Source: Ceratopteris richardii (lineage: Eukaryota > Streptophyta > Polypodiopsida > Polypodiales > Pteridaceae). Taken from it: 64,000 bases of DNA. A program made the position numbers and the translations under genes. The notes under the pieces were generated by a model. The model was not told the origin of the DNA. It saw only the letters and a list, made by a program, of their open reading frames with translations, and ran no database searches. Shown piece by piece: positions 1 to 10,599 of the stretch (within the stretch, counting starts at the first letter, position 1; the number at the start of each line of letters is the position of its first letter). The stretch spans positions 21,848,272 to 21,912,271 of the forward strand of contig CM035444.1 of NCBI GenBank assembly GCA_020310875.1, in the 5' to 3' direction.

Positions 1-779
1 GAGAAAGCCAGAGAGGTAGGTGCAAAAGAAAACCATAGATCAATTCAAGACCCAGCCTATGCACCTGTAGTCTTTCCGGATGAGGAATTTGAACCCCATG
101 GCTGGGCAGAAATCCTAGCAACAATGGATGTAGCCATCAATGAAGAACAATGGACACCCCACTGTGATGAGGTTGGCTATGACATTTCAGTCTTCTCCAT
201 AGAGCCAATCATGGGAGAGGCAGTTCTAGAAGAATGCGAACCTAGCCCTGATGCATTTGAGGATGCAAGTGACTCCGATCTAGAGTCAATCATTATGGAC
301 CCACCTTTTGCATCAGATGAAGAATACTTCCATGAAGTAGAATTTCAACCCCAGAGGCATGGAGAGCTTACAAACGATGTAAGATTAGCCACACATGTGA
401 CACCGAAGGAAGAAGGAAAGAAACGAAAGAAGAAAGAAGTCTCACCAGAAGAGGAAGAATCCTTGTTTGAGGTCCTAGAAAATTTTAAGAAGTACGAGAT
501 AGACGACAGGAGAGTCATGATAAGAATGCCTAAACGAGAGGCGCAATCAGGAGAGGCCTATGATAACAAAGAAACCACCAAGAAAATAGTAGTGGCCCTA
601 GAAGAAGGAGAGGAGAGATGCACGTACATAGGCCATGACCTAACAGAGGAAGAGGAGCATGCGTTAATTGCCTTGCTAAGAGAATACAGAGATGTGTTCG
701 CTTGGAGTTACAAGGATTTGAAGGGTGTGGACCCTGACATATGCTCACACACCATCCCCATGACTTCAGATGCCAAACC

Positions 780-1915
780 CTCTAAGCAAAAGCCCTACAC
801 ATATAACAATAATTACGCTGCTAAGATCAAAGAGGAGATAGATAGACTGGTCGAAGCTGGATTTATCTATGAAATTGAGCACACTGAGTGGGTATCCCCC
901 ATCGTAGTGGTGCCCAAGAAGAATGGCAAGCTGCGTGTATGCATTAACTTGAAGAAGGTCAATGCAGCCACAATTCGAGATAACTATCGGCTTCCCATCA
1001 CAGAACATCTCTTAGAAAGAGTAGCAGGTAAGGAAGTGTACAGCTTCCTCGATGGATTTTCGGGCTACAATCAAGTAGCCATAGCTCCAGAAGATCAGCA
1101 TAAGACAGCTTTTGCCACAGAGTGGGGTATATTTGCCTTTCGTGTAATGCCATTTGGGCTTACCAATGCACCAGCTACCTTCCAGAGACTAATGTGCCAT
1201 GTGTTTAAGGAGTTCCTGAGGAAGAACTTAGAGGTCTATGTTGATGATCTTTGTGCTCATTCCAACATTAGACAAACCCATATCCCTGAACTCAGACAAA
1301 TCTTTGACAAATGTAGAGAATATCAAGTGTGCCTAATCCCAGAAAAGTGTGTCTTCATGGTCAGGCAAGGCAAGATTCTAGGACACATAGTGTCAAAGAA
1401 TGGCATATCTACTGACGAAGAGAAAGTGAGAGCCATAGCAGAGCTACCTAGGCCAAGGAATGTCAAGGAAGTACAAGCTTTCATGGGACATTGTGGTTAC
1501 TACCGCCGGTTCATTCACATGTATGCTATCATTGCAAAGCCCATGTACGGACTTCTGACTAACTTTGAGTGGACGGATGAATGTGAGAATTCCTTCCAGG
1601 AGCTTAAACGAAGATTATGTTCAGCACCAATCTTGACCACACCAGATTGGAATAAACCATTCCATGTTCATGTGGATGCATCCAATTATGCCATTGGATG
1701 TGTGCTTGCACAACCTACTGGTGAAGGTAATATGGATCTTCCAATTGCCTATGCCAGTAGACAATTGAATGCAGCTGAACGAAATTACACCACTACTGAG
1801 AGAGAAGGCTTAGGCATGGTATATGCAGTTAAGAAGTTTAGACACTATTTGCTTGCAAATAAGTTTAAATTTTTTACTGATCATCAAGCACTGTTATATC
1901 TCGTAAACAAGCCAT
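780..1915 (+). CDS. T1 reverse transcriptase and RNase H region
   Basis: The translated region carries the Ty3 RT blocks: KQKPYTY near the start, VVPKKNGKLRVCINLKKVN, SFLDGFSGYNQV, FRVMPFGLTNAPATFQRLM and the catalytic YVDD at 1237-1248. RNase H follows with HVHVDASNYAIG and FFTDHQALLYL. RT copies the element RNA into DNA and RNase H removes the template, inside a cytoplasmic particle. The upstream part from 124 is an acidic linker shared with T2, where it follows the normal protease. The encoded protein closely resembles the same region of T2 at about 32220-33350, which puts both in one family. Family-level assignment is firm; I cannot place it in a named Ty3 lineage by eye. Confidence 0.9.
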
Positions 1916-2189
1916 GCAATACATGAAGATTAGTAAGATGGTTTCTCTTGCTAATGGAATATGATTTTGAGGTAGTGGTGAGAAAAGGGAGGACTCATTT
2001 GAGAGCAAATCACCTTTCTAGGCTCACATCGGGAGAAGCCCCACAAGGAGTATCAGATGACCTTCCTGATGCTTACTTGTTTAGTTTGGAAGTTGTACCG
2101 CAGTGGGCTAAGCCATTGGTGCCAGTATTGACATACGGGCCTAACCATCCAGTAGTAAACACACAGAATAGAGAGGTTGTGAAAGCCCA

Positions 2190-3735
2190 AAAGTACCGCA
2201 TCATGGCTGGAAGTATGTACAAGCACACAGATCAAGGGATCTTGGCCTGTTGTGTGGAAGAGGACGAGTACAATAAATGGTTGCATTTAGCACATGTAGG
2301 TGCATTAGAGCAACACTATTCAAAGCAACGAACCCTACAGACACTAAGGAGACTCGGTGTGCATTGGCCGACTATGGAAGCTGATGTCCAAAGGTTAGGC
2401 AAGGAATGCCCAATCTGCTGCACTAAACCACCTGTGGAACATGCCACTCTTTATCAAGTGTCCATAGTGCCAGATTGGAGTGAACCACTAGTTTCCTTCC
2501 TGAGGACGAAAACCTTCCCTCTGGATATGACCTTGGCTAGGAAAAGGAGTTTAGAACAAGAAGCCCAGGATTACTCACTCATTGGTGATAATCTATACAA
2601 GCGTGGTAAAGATGGTTACCTGAGGCTATGTGTCCATGAAAGTGAATATCTTAAGATCTTGGAAACTGCTCACCAAGGTGTAGCAGGAGGACACTTTGGA
2701 CCAGATCGGGTGATCAAGGCAATACTATTTGCGGGCTTCTGGTGGCCGACCCTTCACATGGATGCACATACCTATGTGAAACGGTGTGACGTCTGTCAGC
2801 GAACTCAGTATCCTATACGCAAAGATGAGATGCCACTGAAACCTATGATGGGTGGACGTGCATTCTCTAAGTGGGGAATAGACTTCATAGGTCCTATTAA
2901 TCCCCCAGCTAAGGGTTCTCATGCGGAATACATCATTGTTGCAACAGACTATCTAACTAAGTGGGTAGAGGTAAAAGCCACAACGAAGAACGATGCTCAA
3001 ACAACTGCTAAATTCTTGTTTGAGAATGTATTCACGAGATATGGGCTACCTATAGAGCTTGTAAGTGATAGAGGCACTCACTTCTTGAACGAAGTGATTG
3101 AAAATCTACTCCAAGAATTCTTGGTAGTTCATAAGAAGTCTGCCCCCTATCACCCTTAAGCTAATGGACAAGCCGAAAGCACCAACAAGATCTTATGCAA
3201 TGTACTGACAAAATTAGTGAACACTAAACGCTCTGATTGGGACAAACAGCTACACCATGATGTTTGGGCATACCGAGTTGCCTACAAAACGGTACTCCAA
3301 GCCACCCCCTTTTAGATGGTATTTGGCCAAAACGCGGTGCTACCCTTGGACTTCTTGATACCTACATTGAAGGTAGCACAAGAGCACGAATGGACGGGTC
3401 ATGAACTCTCCTCTAGACTTTTTGACCTTGAACGATTAGGAGAAACAAGACTGAGAGTAGCTGCAGGGATATATGCAGCTAAGAAGAGACAGAAGGCATA
3501 CTTTGATGCCCATGTGAAGGATAAGGGTTTGAAAGCAGGAGATCTAGTTTTAGTCTACACATTGAAACAACATGCAAGGAAGCTAGAAAAGAGAGGCTAC
3601 GGACCTATGATCATCAATAGGATCTCCACGATTGGAGCAGTACAACTAGCCACTTTAGAGGGTGATGTTCTCCCAAACTATATTAGCGGATGCAGAGTCA
3701 AGTTGTATCAGGAACCTCTCACAGAGGAAATGCTA
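2190..3735 (+). CDS. T1 integrase region with two HHCC modules
   Basis: Two successive modules share a pattern: an LYK/MYK strand, a CV motif, AH-x6-H, then WPT and a paired-cysteine end. The first spans about 2190-2430 (HVGALEQH, CPIC) and the second about 2575-2800 (HQGVAGGH, CDVC). The second abuts the core in the usual way: WGIDFIGPI at about 2873, VSDRGTHF at about 3064. The C-terminal part from about 3316 shows GYGPMII and a basic strand resembling the GPY/F domain of Ty3 integrases. Integrase joins the new DNA to the chromosome. One HHCC module is normal; the first looks like an extra copy, and T2 has it too. The region is broken in this copy. Confidence 0.85.
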
Positions 3736-3929
3736 AGTCGACTCAATACTGCTAAGCAACGTAAAGAGGAAGAAAAGCGAATTCGAGAAGAAGCTCAAGC
3801 AGAAGCCCTAGAGCGCATCCGGAGAATGAAATTAAGAAGACAAGGTAGAGAGCACCCTAGGCAAGATACATATGCAGATCAAGGATATGACGTGGCTATG
3901 TGTGAAGTTTCAGGTGTTAGCTCACATAG

Positions 3930-4300
3930 GATAACTGATCGACGTCCTTTCATAACCTTAGATATAGGACAAGGAAAGAGTGCAAGGACTGTAAGAGCCT
4001 TGATTGACTCAGGTGCAGCCACTAGTGCTGTTAAATTGTCTTACTGTCAAGAGTTGCAATTAAATGTCAATCCTGTGGAAGCATATCTCATAGGATTGGG
4101 AGGCGTGGAAACCCCTTGCATGGGCGAGGTGGAACTTCCCCTCTATATTCATGATGAGGCAATGACAGTTAAAGTGCTAGTATGTCAAGATGAGGACCTC
4201 ACTGAACCTCTTGTCTTGGGTCAAGACTCGATTTATGACCAAGCAGTCAACTTAAACCTAAGAAGTGGACTTCTTCAGGTATGGGTGAAGCAGACTAGAA
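3930..4300 (+). CDS. Retropepsin-like domain after the T1 integrase
   Basis: In the same open frame as the integrase C-terminus, a domain begins near RRPFITLDIGQGK and contains VRALIDSGAATSAV, with DSGA at 4006-4017. About 65 residues later comes LVLGQDSIYD, which resembles the ILGxxFL element closing the retropepsin fold (T2's own protease has ILGRPFL). This is the sequence signature of a half-dimer aspartic protease. In Ty3 elements the protease normally precedes RT, and T2 has it there at about 30900-31220. I infer a second, post-integrase protease-like domain; whether it cleaves is unknown. A charged, helix-prone linker (about 3735-3850) precedes it. Confidence 0.7.
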
Positions 4301-4584
4301 TTACTATGGAGTTAAATAATGGAGCACTCAAGGAACTAGGAAAGGCACAGACTCCTGGTCCCTCCAGGGGTGCACATGAAGTTGACCATGCTGTTCTTGT
4401 CCAAGGTTATGTGATGCAGAAGAATGAAGATCTCAAAAAAGGAGTCAGAACCACAACGGAACTCCCTTGTTTTCCAAAGGCCAGAGGGAGGCAGCAACCA
4501 AAGGTGGATCAAAGGCAGAAGAAGCAGAGTACTACCTATGTCGGAGATCAAAAGTACCTGCGCAACAAAATGTCTCAGCTAGTG

Positions 4585-5050
4585 AAACAAGTGTGGGTGC
4601 GGAAAGGCGAACACCCGGTTGCACTCAAGCCAACCACACGGGCAAAGCCTCTTATTAGTAACCAACAATACGACACTAATAAGAAGTCTTTCCGAAGTTC
4701 TTCTGCTAACGTGAAGTCTATTTGGGTGCCCAAGAAGTCGATGAAGGCTAGCCCACAATCAAGACAAATTTGGGTGCCTAAGGCTTGTTTGCGGGCTCAA
4801 ATAGCTACACCAAGGCCACACCCTAGACAGCATGATCCATTCACTCCCATAGCCGGCATCCACTCGTTTTCAACACTCAGGAACACACTAAGGTCCATGA
4901 GCACGAACAGAATCACTGGTAAATGGGTCCCTAAAAGGCCTCATTTTCAAGCCGACTCACCTATAAAGCTCTCGAGAGTCTCTACGAAACCAAGAGCAAA
5001 ACCCATCCACAGCATTTGGCAGCCTAAGACGTGTAACAAACCCCCGGACC
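4585..5050 (+). repeat. Five WVPK-type protein repeats at the end of T1 pol
   Basis: The C-terminal part of the frame is basic and low in complexity, with five spaced copies of a W-x-x-K motif: VWVRKG at 4588, IWVPKK at 4719, IWVPKA at 4768, KWVPKR at 4921 and IWQPKT at 5014. Spacing is irregular (about 50 to 150 bases), so these are degenerate protein repeats rather than a DNA tandem repeat. Basic tryptophan repeats suggest nucleic acid binding, but that is only inference. A similar pair occurs on the minus strand near 34521-34590. Confidence 0.6.
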
Positions 5051-5254
5051 CCATTTGTAAATCCATGACAACCTACTAACCACATCACTATCAGACTACA
5101 TCATTCCACTTAGCTCTTAGGTCTATCGAACTCCTAACCACACACACACTCGCACCGAGCACTTACTAACCCATTATTCGCTCCCGACCCTCATGTTAAT
5201 GTTGTAATGGGAACAACAATGGTTCTCCCTTGTCCTGTACAATGTTAACACATG

Positions 5255-5271
5255 TTTGTATATTCTCACAG
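5255..5271 (+). promoter_or_regulatory. Possible splice acceptor before the extra ORF of T1
   Basis: The sequence TATTCTCACAG, preceded by a T-rich stretch, ends at 5271, 21 bases before the ATG at 5293. Ty3 elements with an extra 3' ORF are known to express it from spliced RNA in some lineages, so this is a plausible acceptor. No donor can be named because the 5' leader is outside the window. Confidence 0.3.
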
Positions 5272-5292
5272 AGACAGGCAGCAAGAAGTAAC

Positions 5293-8200
5293 ATGGCAGA
5301 TACAGTAGGAACTAGCTCCCAGGCAGGCACCAGCTCCCAAGTTGTGGACATCGAAAGCCTTCCGGTCGAGGAGGAATTAAAGGAAAGACCAGCGGCATTA
5401 AGGGCATTACATGCCATACCGATTCAGAATCCTCCACAGGGTCACACAATGCCGGTGGGCAAAACCTCACACTGGTTCAGTGACGTTGCGGGACCTCTGG
5501 GTGAAGGCACATACATGTGGGAGACCGAGGTAGAATTCAATGGACGTTGGGGCAGATACCACTTCTTTACCAGGGAGTTTGAAAAGCTACAGAATAACGA
5601 AGGACTGAAGCCGATATGGAAGAAGGCTGGGCTCTATGATTATTTCAAGTTCCAACTACCAAAGCCCGATTTTCTAAGGTGCTCATACTTGATTAGCACC
5701 CTCACTCCAAGCAAAGACAAAAAAGGATACAGCTCCTTTGTACTCCCATCACTCACAAGGGGCAACGAGCTGAAGCGTTTCCGCTTGACTATCAACTTGG
5801 TAAGAGAAGCTCTCGACATGAAAGGTATGCACATTCCTACGGAGAAAGAGACAATGGTCCCCGATAATATGAAGAACAGGAATCTGACGAAGTTAAAGGA
5901 CATGGTCGCGATGACACCTACGATCGCCGTTCATTTACGCATGGTCATGCAACATTTCGCATTCCCCGCGCAGGAAAGGTTCACAATGCCTCCCAAAAAG
6001 ATCTGGTTTAGCCTTTACTTAGCAGATGCCTTTGATTTGACAATCAACATGCCTCACTGGATTATCGACCAGATTCATTTGGCTCATCAAAGGTGGTATA
6101 AAAAACAAAAATCTGTACTGTATGGATGCTGTGCGCTTACCAGAATTGTGTATAGATGTCTCGCATATGATGTACCGGTGCAAAGGGCTCTCATTTGGAC
6201 CAGAGCACAGGAGTTTCAACGCAGATTGTCAGCCGCAGGGCCTCCCTCAAAGAAGATGAGAGGCGCTGTCCAGATGCCTTGTGCACAAGCCCGTGGTGCA
6301 ACCCTAACACCTCAAACAACTCCAAGGCTTCCCAGACGGGTACAACCATTTACTATCAGGTTACCTAGGCACAGCACAGATGGCCCTAACCTTGTGTTTC
6401 CACCAGTACCTACTGATCTGGAATTTCCCCACGGGTTCACTTTGGAAGATCTAACGGATGAAGAAGTTGCCAGAATCATTGAAGCTGTTAATGCGGAAGT
6501 CGAAGCAGAGCAGGGTAGTGGACAACAAACGGCTACAGAACAACCCCAGCCAAGACAACCAGAAGTGGTGGAATTGGAGGATGAAGAAGAAGAAGGCCAA
6601 GAGGATGAACAGGAAGGATTTTCTGATGAGGAGGCGCATGACTATGAGCAAGAAGTTATACAGGAGCTAGAGGGTGCCCCAGCATATACAAAGGAGTTGA
6701 AAAAGCTCTACGATACCATCAACAAGGTCCAACAACAACATAAGTTATCCCTTGCAGCAGGAAAGGCTATCATGCACCAAATCCTTGAGGAGGAAGGAGT
6801 TGACGAACAATATCGTGCCACACTGGATATGATCTCTGATGCCTTAGGAGTACCTGAGGTAGTGCAGACGGCCCTGGCACAATCACGCAGAATGGAAAGA
6901 AGATACGGAAGACGTCCCCCACGAACAGGGAAACAAATGAATGTATTAGGATCAGGACCACAAGGCACCCCCACAACCACGGGCACTGCACACACCGCTC
7001 ACGACACCGAGGAAGCCCATGTGTCCAGTCCACCCCCATCACCCCCCTTGCCACCCCCGCCTCCCACTCCACCACATTCACCTCCCCTTACCAATGTAAC
7101 AACCACCGTTACCGCCTCCGAGTCCACCGCCATGACTGAAGCACAAACCGCCAATCAACCCACACACCCTCTCAACACCTCCCGTGTATACACCCCCACT
7201 AACACTGTAATCCTAACGGCAGCTACTGACATCCCCATTCCCCCACTCACACTTTCGGGCAGTTCACATTCACAACTGCACACACCACTGTACACATTCA
7301 CCACAATCACTGCACCCACCATTCCACTATTCACAATCACTCCCACTACTGCTTCCACCATGGATTTTATGGACATATCACCCTCCACTGCACCTCTCCC
7401 TCCCCCCATACGGCCACAATCTCCCACACCCCCACCACCCACTTCACCACTTTCTAGCACCGCATTCACACTTCCCTTCCCCTTTCCCTTTCCCTCTGCA
7501 CTTAACACCATCCCTGCATCCACCCCCATTAATAATGTATTTAATAACATGTATCAGTGCATGTCTCAGTTACAACAACACTATCAGCACCTCGATGCTC
7601 AGCATACAAGTTTGTTCAGGAGTCATGAAGCATTACAAGGAAGATTCATTGACTTAGAGCAAGAGAAGAAACAATTACAACAGCAGTTTAGTGCATTACA
7701 AGAAAAACATGAGCAATTAGTGGCAAATCCACCACAGCCAGATGCCGAAGAAAGACAACAAATGGATGATCTGCTACACTCCCAAATCACAGAGAACCTC
7801 AAGCTCCGCCGCAACATGGCTCTATTACGGAAACATATGTCTGTAGCCCTGGAAGAAAATAGACGGCTTCAGACACAAAACGAAGAGAACTTGGAAGTAG
7901 CCATGGACGGTTCCCCACAAGAAATTGACCCGGAGAGGTTTAAGGCCATTCCCTCGGACAATATGCAAATCATATTGGAAACCCATGCTGATCTCCTCGA
8001 AGCCCATGCAGCCTTAGAAAAGGAAAGAGACGAACTACGAAGGCAATTGGCAGCTCAACCAGCACCACCCAAAGAGGTCCCAACCACAGCTGACACAACT
8101 GACGAAGTAGCAGCGCTCAAAGCACAGCTCAAAGAATTACAAAAGAAAGTGCTTGTGTATGAACGCCAACCCTCCCCCTTGGTGGAACCAGAACCTGAAG

Positions 8201-9114
8201 ACCTAGTACCCATCGAAGTAGAGGAAACCTTTGAGGAACCGTACGTTCCGATGCCAGCACCTGGAGGCAAGCAAACAGATGAGGGCATGGACACCCTTGA
8301 AATAGAGGCTCTTGAATGGATGCAGAAATTGGAAAAGGTGGCCACAACACATGATGATAGGGTGGCAGTCCAGATAGCATTGATGTCACGCTTCGAAGAG
8401 GTGGTCATAAAATCGGACTATTTTAGGAACCTCTCTCATCACAGGTGGATCGGCACCTCCGACGACTTGTATGTTCCTTTTTGTGTCTTAATGGCGGACT
8501 ATAATGCTGAGATCAAGCACCACACCTCACGGGAACCAACCTCTGCCACACAGTTTGCACCAGACGACATCCCAGAAAGTGCCAAGCACGGAAATATTCA
8601 CCAACCGACTTGGAGAATTCGATTGCTTGAAACCTACCCGGAAATGAATCGCACATGGAATAACATGCCCCTGTATATCAAGTACAATCCCTGCTACTGT
8701 CCTGTTTTCCGAAGAAGGTCGTGGCCGGAATACACAAAGATGGTGCTGACAACCAAAGGCTGCGAGAAGTGGCTCAACTATGTCTACTTAGCACCACCTA
8801 AAGGTCAACCTACCGTAGGGTATATGATATTGACAATTCGGCATTGGGGTGTCAGGTTCAAAAACGTACCAGATGTCATGACACAGATGTGTCTTAAAAT
8901 TTTTGAACTCATGATAGTCACCTTCCGGACCTTCAAGAATGTTAAGGAACCTCACCTCTCTGCGCTCGGATTTAATGAAGGCAATCAAGATCTTGTTTAT
9001 GACATGAGCACAACGCCCTCTATTAATGTTGTTTATGCATGGCATGCCCGCATAAAGTACCTACCGGCCTGCTTCAAACAGACATTTGAAGAGATGTTTG
9101 TCACCGGGTTCTAG
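5293..9114 (+). CDS. Extra ORF of T1 (env-like position), function unknown
   Basis: One uninterrupted frame of 1274 codons between pol and the 3' LTR. I chose the ATG at 5293 (MADTVGTSSQ); the frame is open to an ATG at 5230, but that start lies before the likely splice acceptor. Parts by residue from 5293: a globular N-terminal domain of about 40-290, rich in W, Y and F (GLYDYFKFQLPKPDF); an acidic stretch near 425-465; a Pro/Thr-rich linker of about 555-735; a Gln/Glu-rich coiled coil of about 750-980; and a globular C-terminal domain of about 995-1274 with conserved-looking aromatics (WRIRLLETYPEMN). I see no signal peptide or membrane helix, so it does not look like an envelope protein. 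The N-terminal domain faintly recalls ORFs carried by Athila/Tat-type elements; that is a weak resemblance. Confidence 0.7.
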   Translation: MADTVGTSSQAGTSSQVVDIESLPVEEELKERPAALRALHAIPIQNPPQGHTMPVGKTSHWFSDVAGPLGEGTYMWETEVEFNGRWGRYHFFTREFEKLQNNEGLKPIWKKAGLYDYFKFQLPKPDFLRCSYLISTLTPSKDKKGYSSFVLPSLTRGNELKRFRLTINLVREALDMKGMHIPTEKETMVPDNMKNRNLTKLKDMVAMTPTIAVHLRMVMQHFAFPAQERFTMPPKKIWFSLYLADAFDLTINMPHWIIDQIHLAHQRWYKKQKSVLYGCCALTRIVYRCLAYDVPVQRALIWTRAQEFQRRLSAAGPPSKKMRGAVQMPCAQARGATLTPQTTPRLPRRVQPFTIRLPRHSTDGPNLVFPPVPTDLEFPHGFTLEDLTDEEVARIIEAVNAEVEAEQGSGQQTATEQPQPRQPEVVELEDEEEEGQEDEQEGFSDEEAHDYEQEVIQELEGAPAYTKELKKLYDTINKVQQQHKLSLAAGKAIMHQILEEEGVDEQYRATLDMISDALGVPEVVQTALAQSRRMERRYGRRPPRTGKQMNVLGSGPQGTPTTTGTAHTAHDTEEAHVSSPPPSPPLPPPPPTPPHSPPLTNVTTTVTASESTAMTEAQTANQPTHPLNTSRVYTPTNTVILTAATDIPIPPLTLSGSSHSQLHTPLYTFTTITAPTIPLFTITPTTASTMDFMDISPSTAPLPPPIRPQSPTPPPPTSPLSSTAFTLPFPFPFPSALNTIPASTPINNVFNNMYQCMSQLQQHYQHLDAQHTSLFRSHEALQGRFIDLEQEKKQLQQQFSALQEKHEQLVANPPQPDAEERQQMDDLLHSQITENLKLRRNMALLRKHMSVALEENRRLQTQNEENLEVAMDGSPQEIDPERFKAIPSDNMQIILETHADLLEAHAALEKERDELRRQLAAQPAPPKEVPTTADTTDEVAALKAQLKELQKKVLVYERQPSPLVEPEPEDLVPIEVEETFEEPYVPMPAPGGKQTDEGMDTLEIEALEWMQKLEKVATTHDDRVAVQIALMSRFEEVVIKSDYFRNLSHHRWIGTSDDLYVPFCVLMADYNAEIKHHTSREPTSATQFAPDDIPESAKHGNIHQPTWRIRLLETYPEMNRTWNNMPLYIKYNPCYCPVFRRRSWPEYTKMVLTTKGCEKWLNYVYLAPPKGQPTVGYMILTIRHWGVRFKNVPDVMTQMCLKIFELMIVTFRTFKNVKEPHLSALGFNEGNQDLVYDMSTTPSINVVYAWHARIKYLPACFKQTFEEMFVTGF

Positions 9115-9362
9115 GAATACCACTCAGAGATCTTCATTCCCAGGCCCTCACATTTATTACAATTGTTTGCAGTGGAACAAGCTCTCCACTCAGATAAGTT
9201 ACGTATGCCACATCCAGAGGTTCCCGGGCCGGTAGATTGGGATGCTCTACTCACAGACTTGGCCAAAGGATTGAGGATTGCCGAACATCACTTAGCGCAA
9301 GATGTCGTTGAGGACTACATCCAAAAACCCACACAACAAGGGTCTGTCAGGGACGACAGACG

Positions 9363-9377
9363 CGAGAGAGGGGGGGG
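9363..9377 (+). promoter_or_regulatory. Polypurine tract of T1
   Basis: A pure purine run, GAGAGAGGGGGGG, ends directly before TGTTAACAG, the start of the 3' LTR. This is the primer for plus-strand DNA synthesis and fixes the LTR start at 9378. Confidence 0.8.
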
Positions 9378-10268
9378 TGTTAACAGCAGACAAGGAACTG
9401 AAGGACTGACGAGGCATGGCAGTCAGAGAAGAGAGTCAGAGGGGAGAGAAGGTACAAGCAGACAAGGGAGTCAACGACGATCTGGCAAGTAGGCCAATAA
9501 TTTTCTTCATGAAGAAGCAAGTACGAGCATTCACGCAGATCTAGCACTAAGGCAACCCTTTAATTTTTCAAAATCCTTACACAAAGTAAAAGTGATTCTC
9601 ATCACTAACAACCCCTGTAAATACCATGTTCACCTTTTTGTAGCTCCATTTTGTGCAAGCCAAGGAGTCCTCAAGCTTGAGGAGCCTTAGAAGTAGTTGC
9701 TTACCAATTTTCGTAATTTTTAGATCTCGTTTGAGCCCTCAAATAAGCCCTGGAACCTAATTTTTAACTAGGCCGGACACTAGGTCTGAACAGGGCCAAA
9801 GTTAGTCAAAAACTATAAAAGGAGCTAGAGAGCTCATTTTTGGGGTTAGATTGTAATTGAAACGAACTTGTAAGAGCTTTTTGAAAGTAATCTAAGAACT
9901 CCATTGCTCCTCACTCTTTGTCTTGCCGTGTGTGCGCGTGTGTGTGTATGTGTGTGCATGTTTGTGTGCTTCTCACTCACGCACTTGTACCTCCACTTGC
10001 TCGAGGTCTTCATACCATCCTCACGTCTTCCCGGATTGACATTAAAGGAGGTGCTACTCATCACTGAGCTACAACTATCTTCATATTTGGCTTCCTAGGT
10101 TAGTGCATGAACTGACTTAGAACACTCACACTATAGATGATGTATACTCTTGTGAGAGTAGCATAATTGAGACTCTCCACTAAGCTTTTATAGCTTGTCA
10201 CAGCTTTAATAGGCAATCCTTCATGAGCACGTAACTTTGAATTCACTTCCATAGATGTACCTTCAACA
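9378..10268 (+). repeat. 3' LTR of T1
   Basis: It starts TGTTAACAGC directly after the polypurine tract. It carries a good TATA box (TATAAAAG, 9814-9821), as expected for the U3 promoter. A TG-rich microsatellite lies at about 9925-9966. The proposed end, TTCAACA at 10268, gives a TGTT...AACA pair and a length of about 891 bp, but it is a best guess because the partner LTR is outside the window. Confidence 0.65.
9814..9821 (+). promoter_or_regulatory. TATA box in the T1 LTR
   Basis: TATAAAAG lies in the middle of the LTR, a normal place for the U3 core promoter. Confidence 0.6.
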
Positions 10269-10510
10269 TTAGAATTTTCTATATATATATTTTAGGTAGT
10301 GATGTGTGTGAACACTCTAGGACTGCCGAGGCACTTTTTTCCCGCTTTAGGAGGCTTTTTTCCCCTGGCTTGTATATATGCCTATAGCCCTAATGGGTTA
10401 CTTATCTTTGTACATTCTCTAGTAATACATTAAGTATTGTGTGTTGTGCTCCAAGCTTCTTCTTCTTCCTTGTGCTGTTCTCGTGCTTCCGCAGACATCT
10501 AACTCCAATA

Positions 10511-10527
10511 ATTGGTATCGGAGCAGG
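10511..10527 (+). promoter_or_regulatory. Primer binding site of A5
   Basis: TTGGTATCGGAGCAGG lies directly after the LTR end. It is close to TGGTATCAGAGC, the complement of the 3' end of plant initiator tRNA-Met, the usual Copia primer. Confidence 0.75.
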
Positions 10528-10599
10528 TCGCCGCTTCATCTAGGGCATCGTCGACACCTCTCTGGTTGAGTCTCAAAATCGCACAAATTTTGGTGAGCA

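Larger units (their letters stand above)
1..10268 (+). mobile_element. Ty3-type LTR retrotransposon T1, cut by the window's left edge
   Basis: Seen here in order: the linker before RT, RT, RNase H, two HHCC modules, integrase core and C-terminal domain, a retropepsin-like domain, WVPK-type repeats, a separate long ORF, a polypurine tract and a 3' LTR. RT before integrase is the Ty3 order. The first bases match T2 at about 31455, so gag, the usual protease and the 5' LTR lie left of the window. The reading frames are long and there are only a few breaks (about three), so the copy is not ancient. With one LTR in view it cannot be dated by LTR divergence. The right end at 10268 (ending TTCAACA) is tentative, because the next element begins within about 15 bases and no target duplication can be checked. 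Confidence 0.85.

Noticed and set aside
5230-5292. Using the ATG at 5230 as start of the extra ORF
   Set aside because: It lies before the likely acceptor and codes for unremarkable sequence; the ATG at 5293 is better placed.
9163-9492. 109-codon ORF at the end of T1
   Set aside because: It runs across the polypurine tract into the LTR and is low in complexity at its end; not treated as a separate gene.
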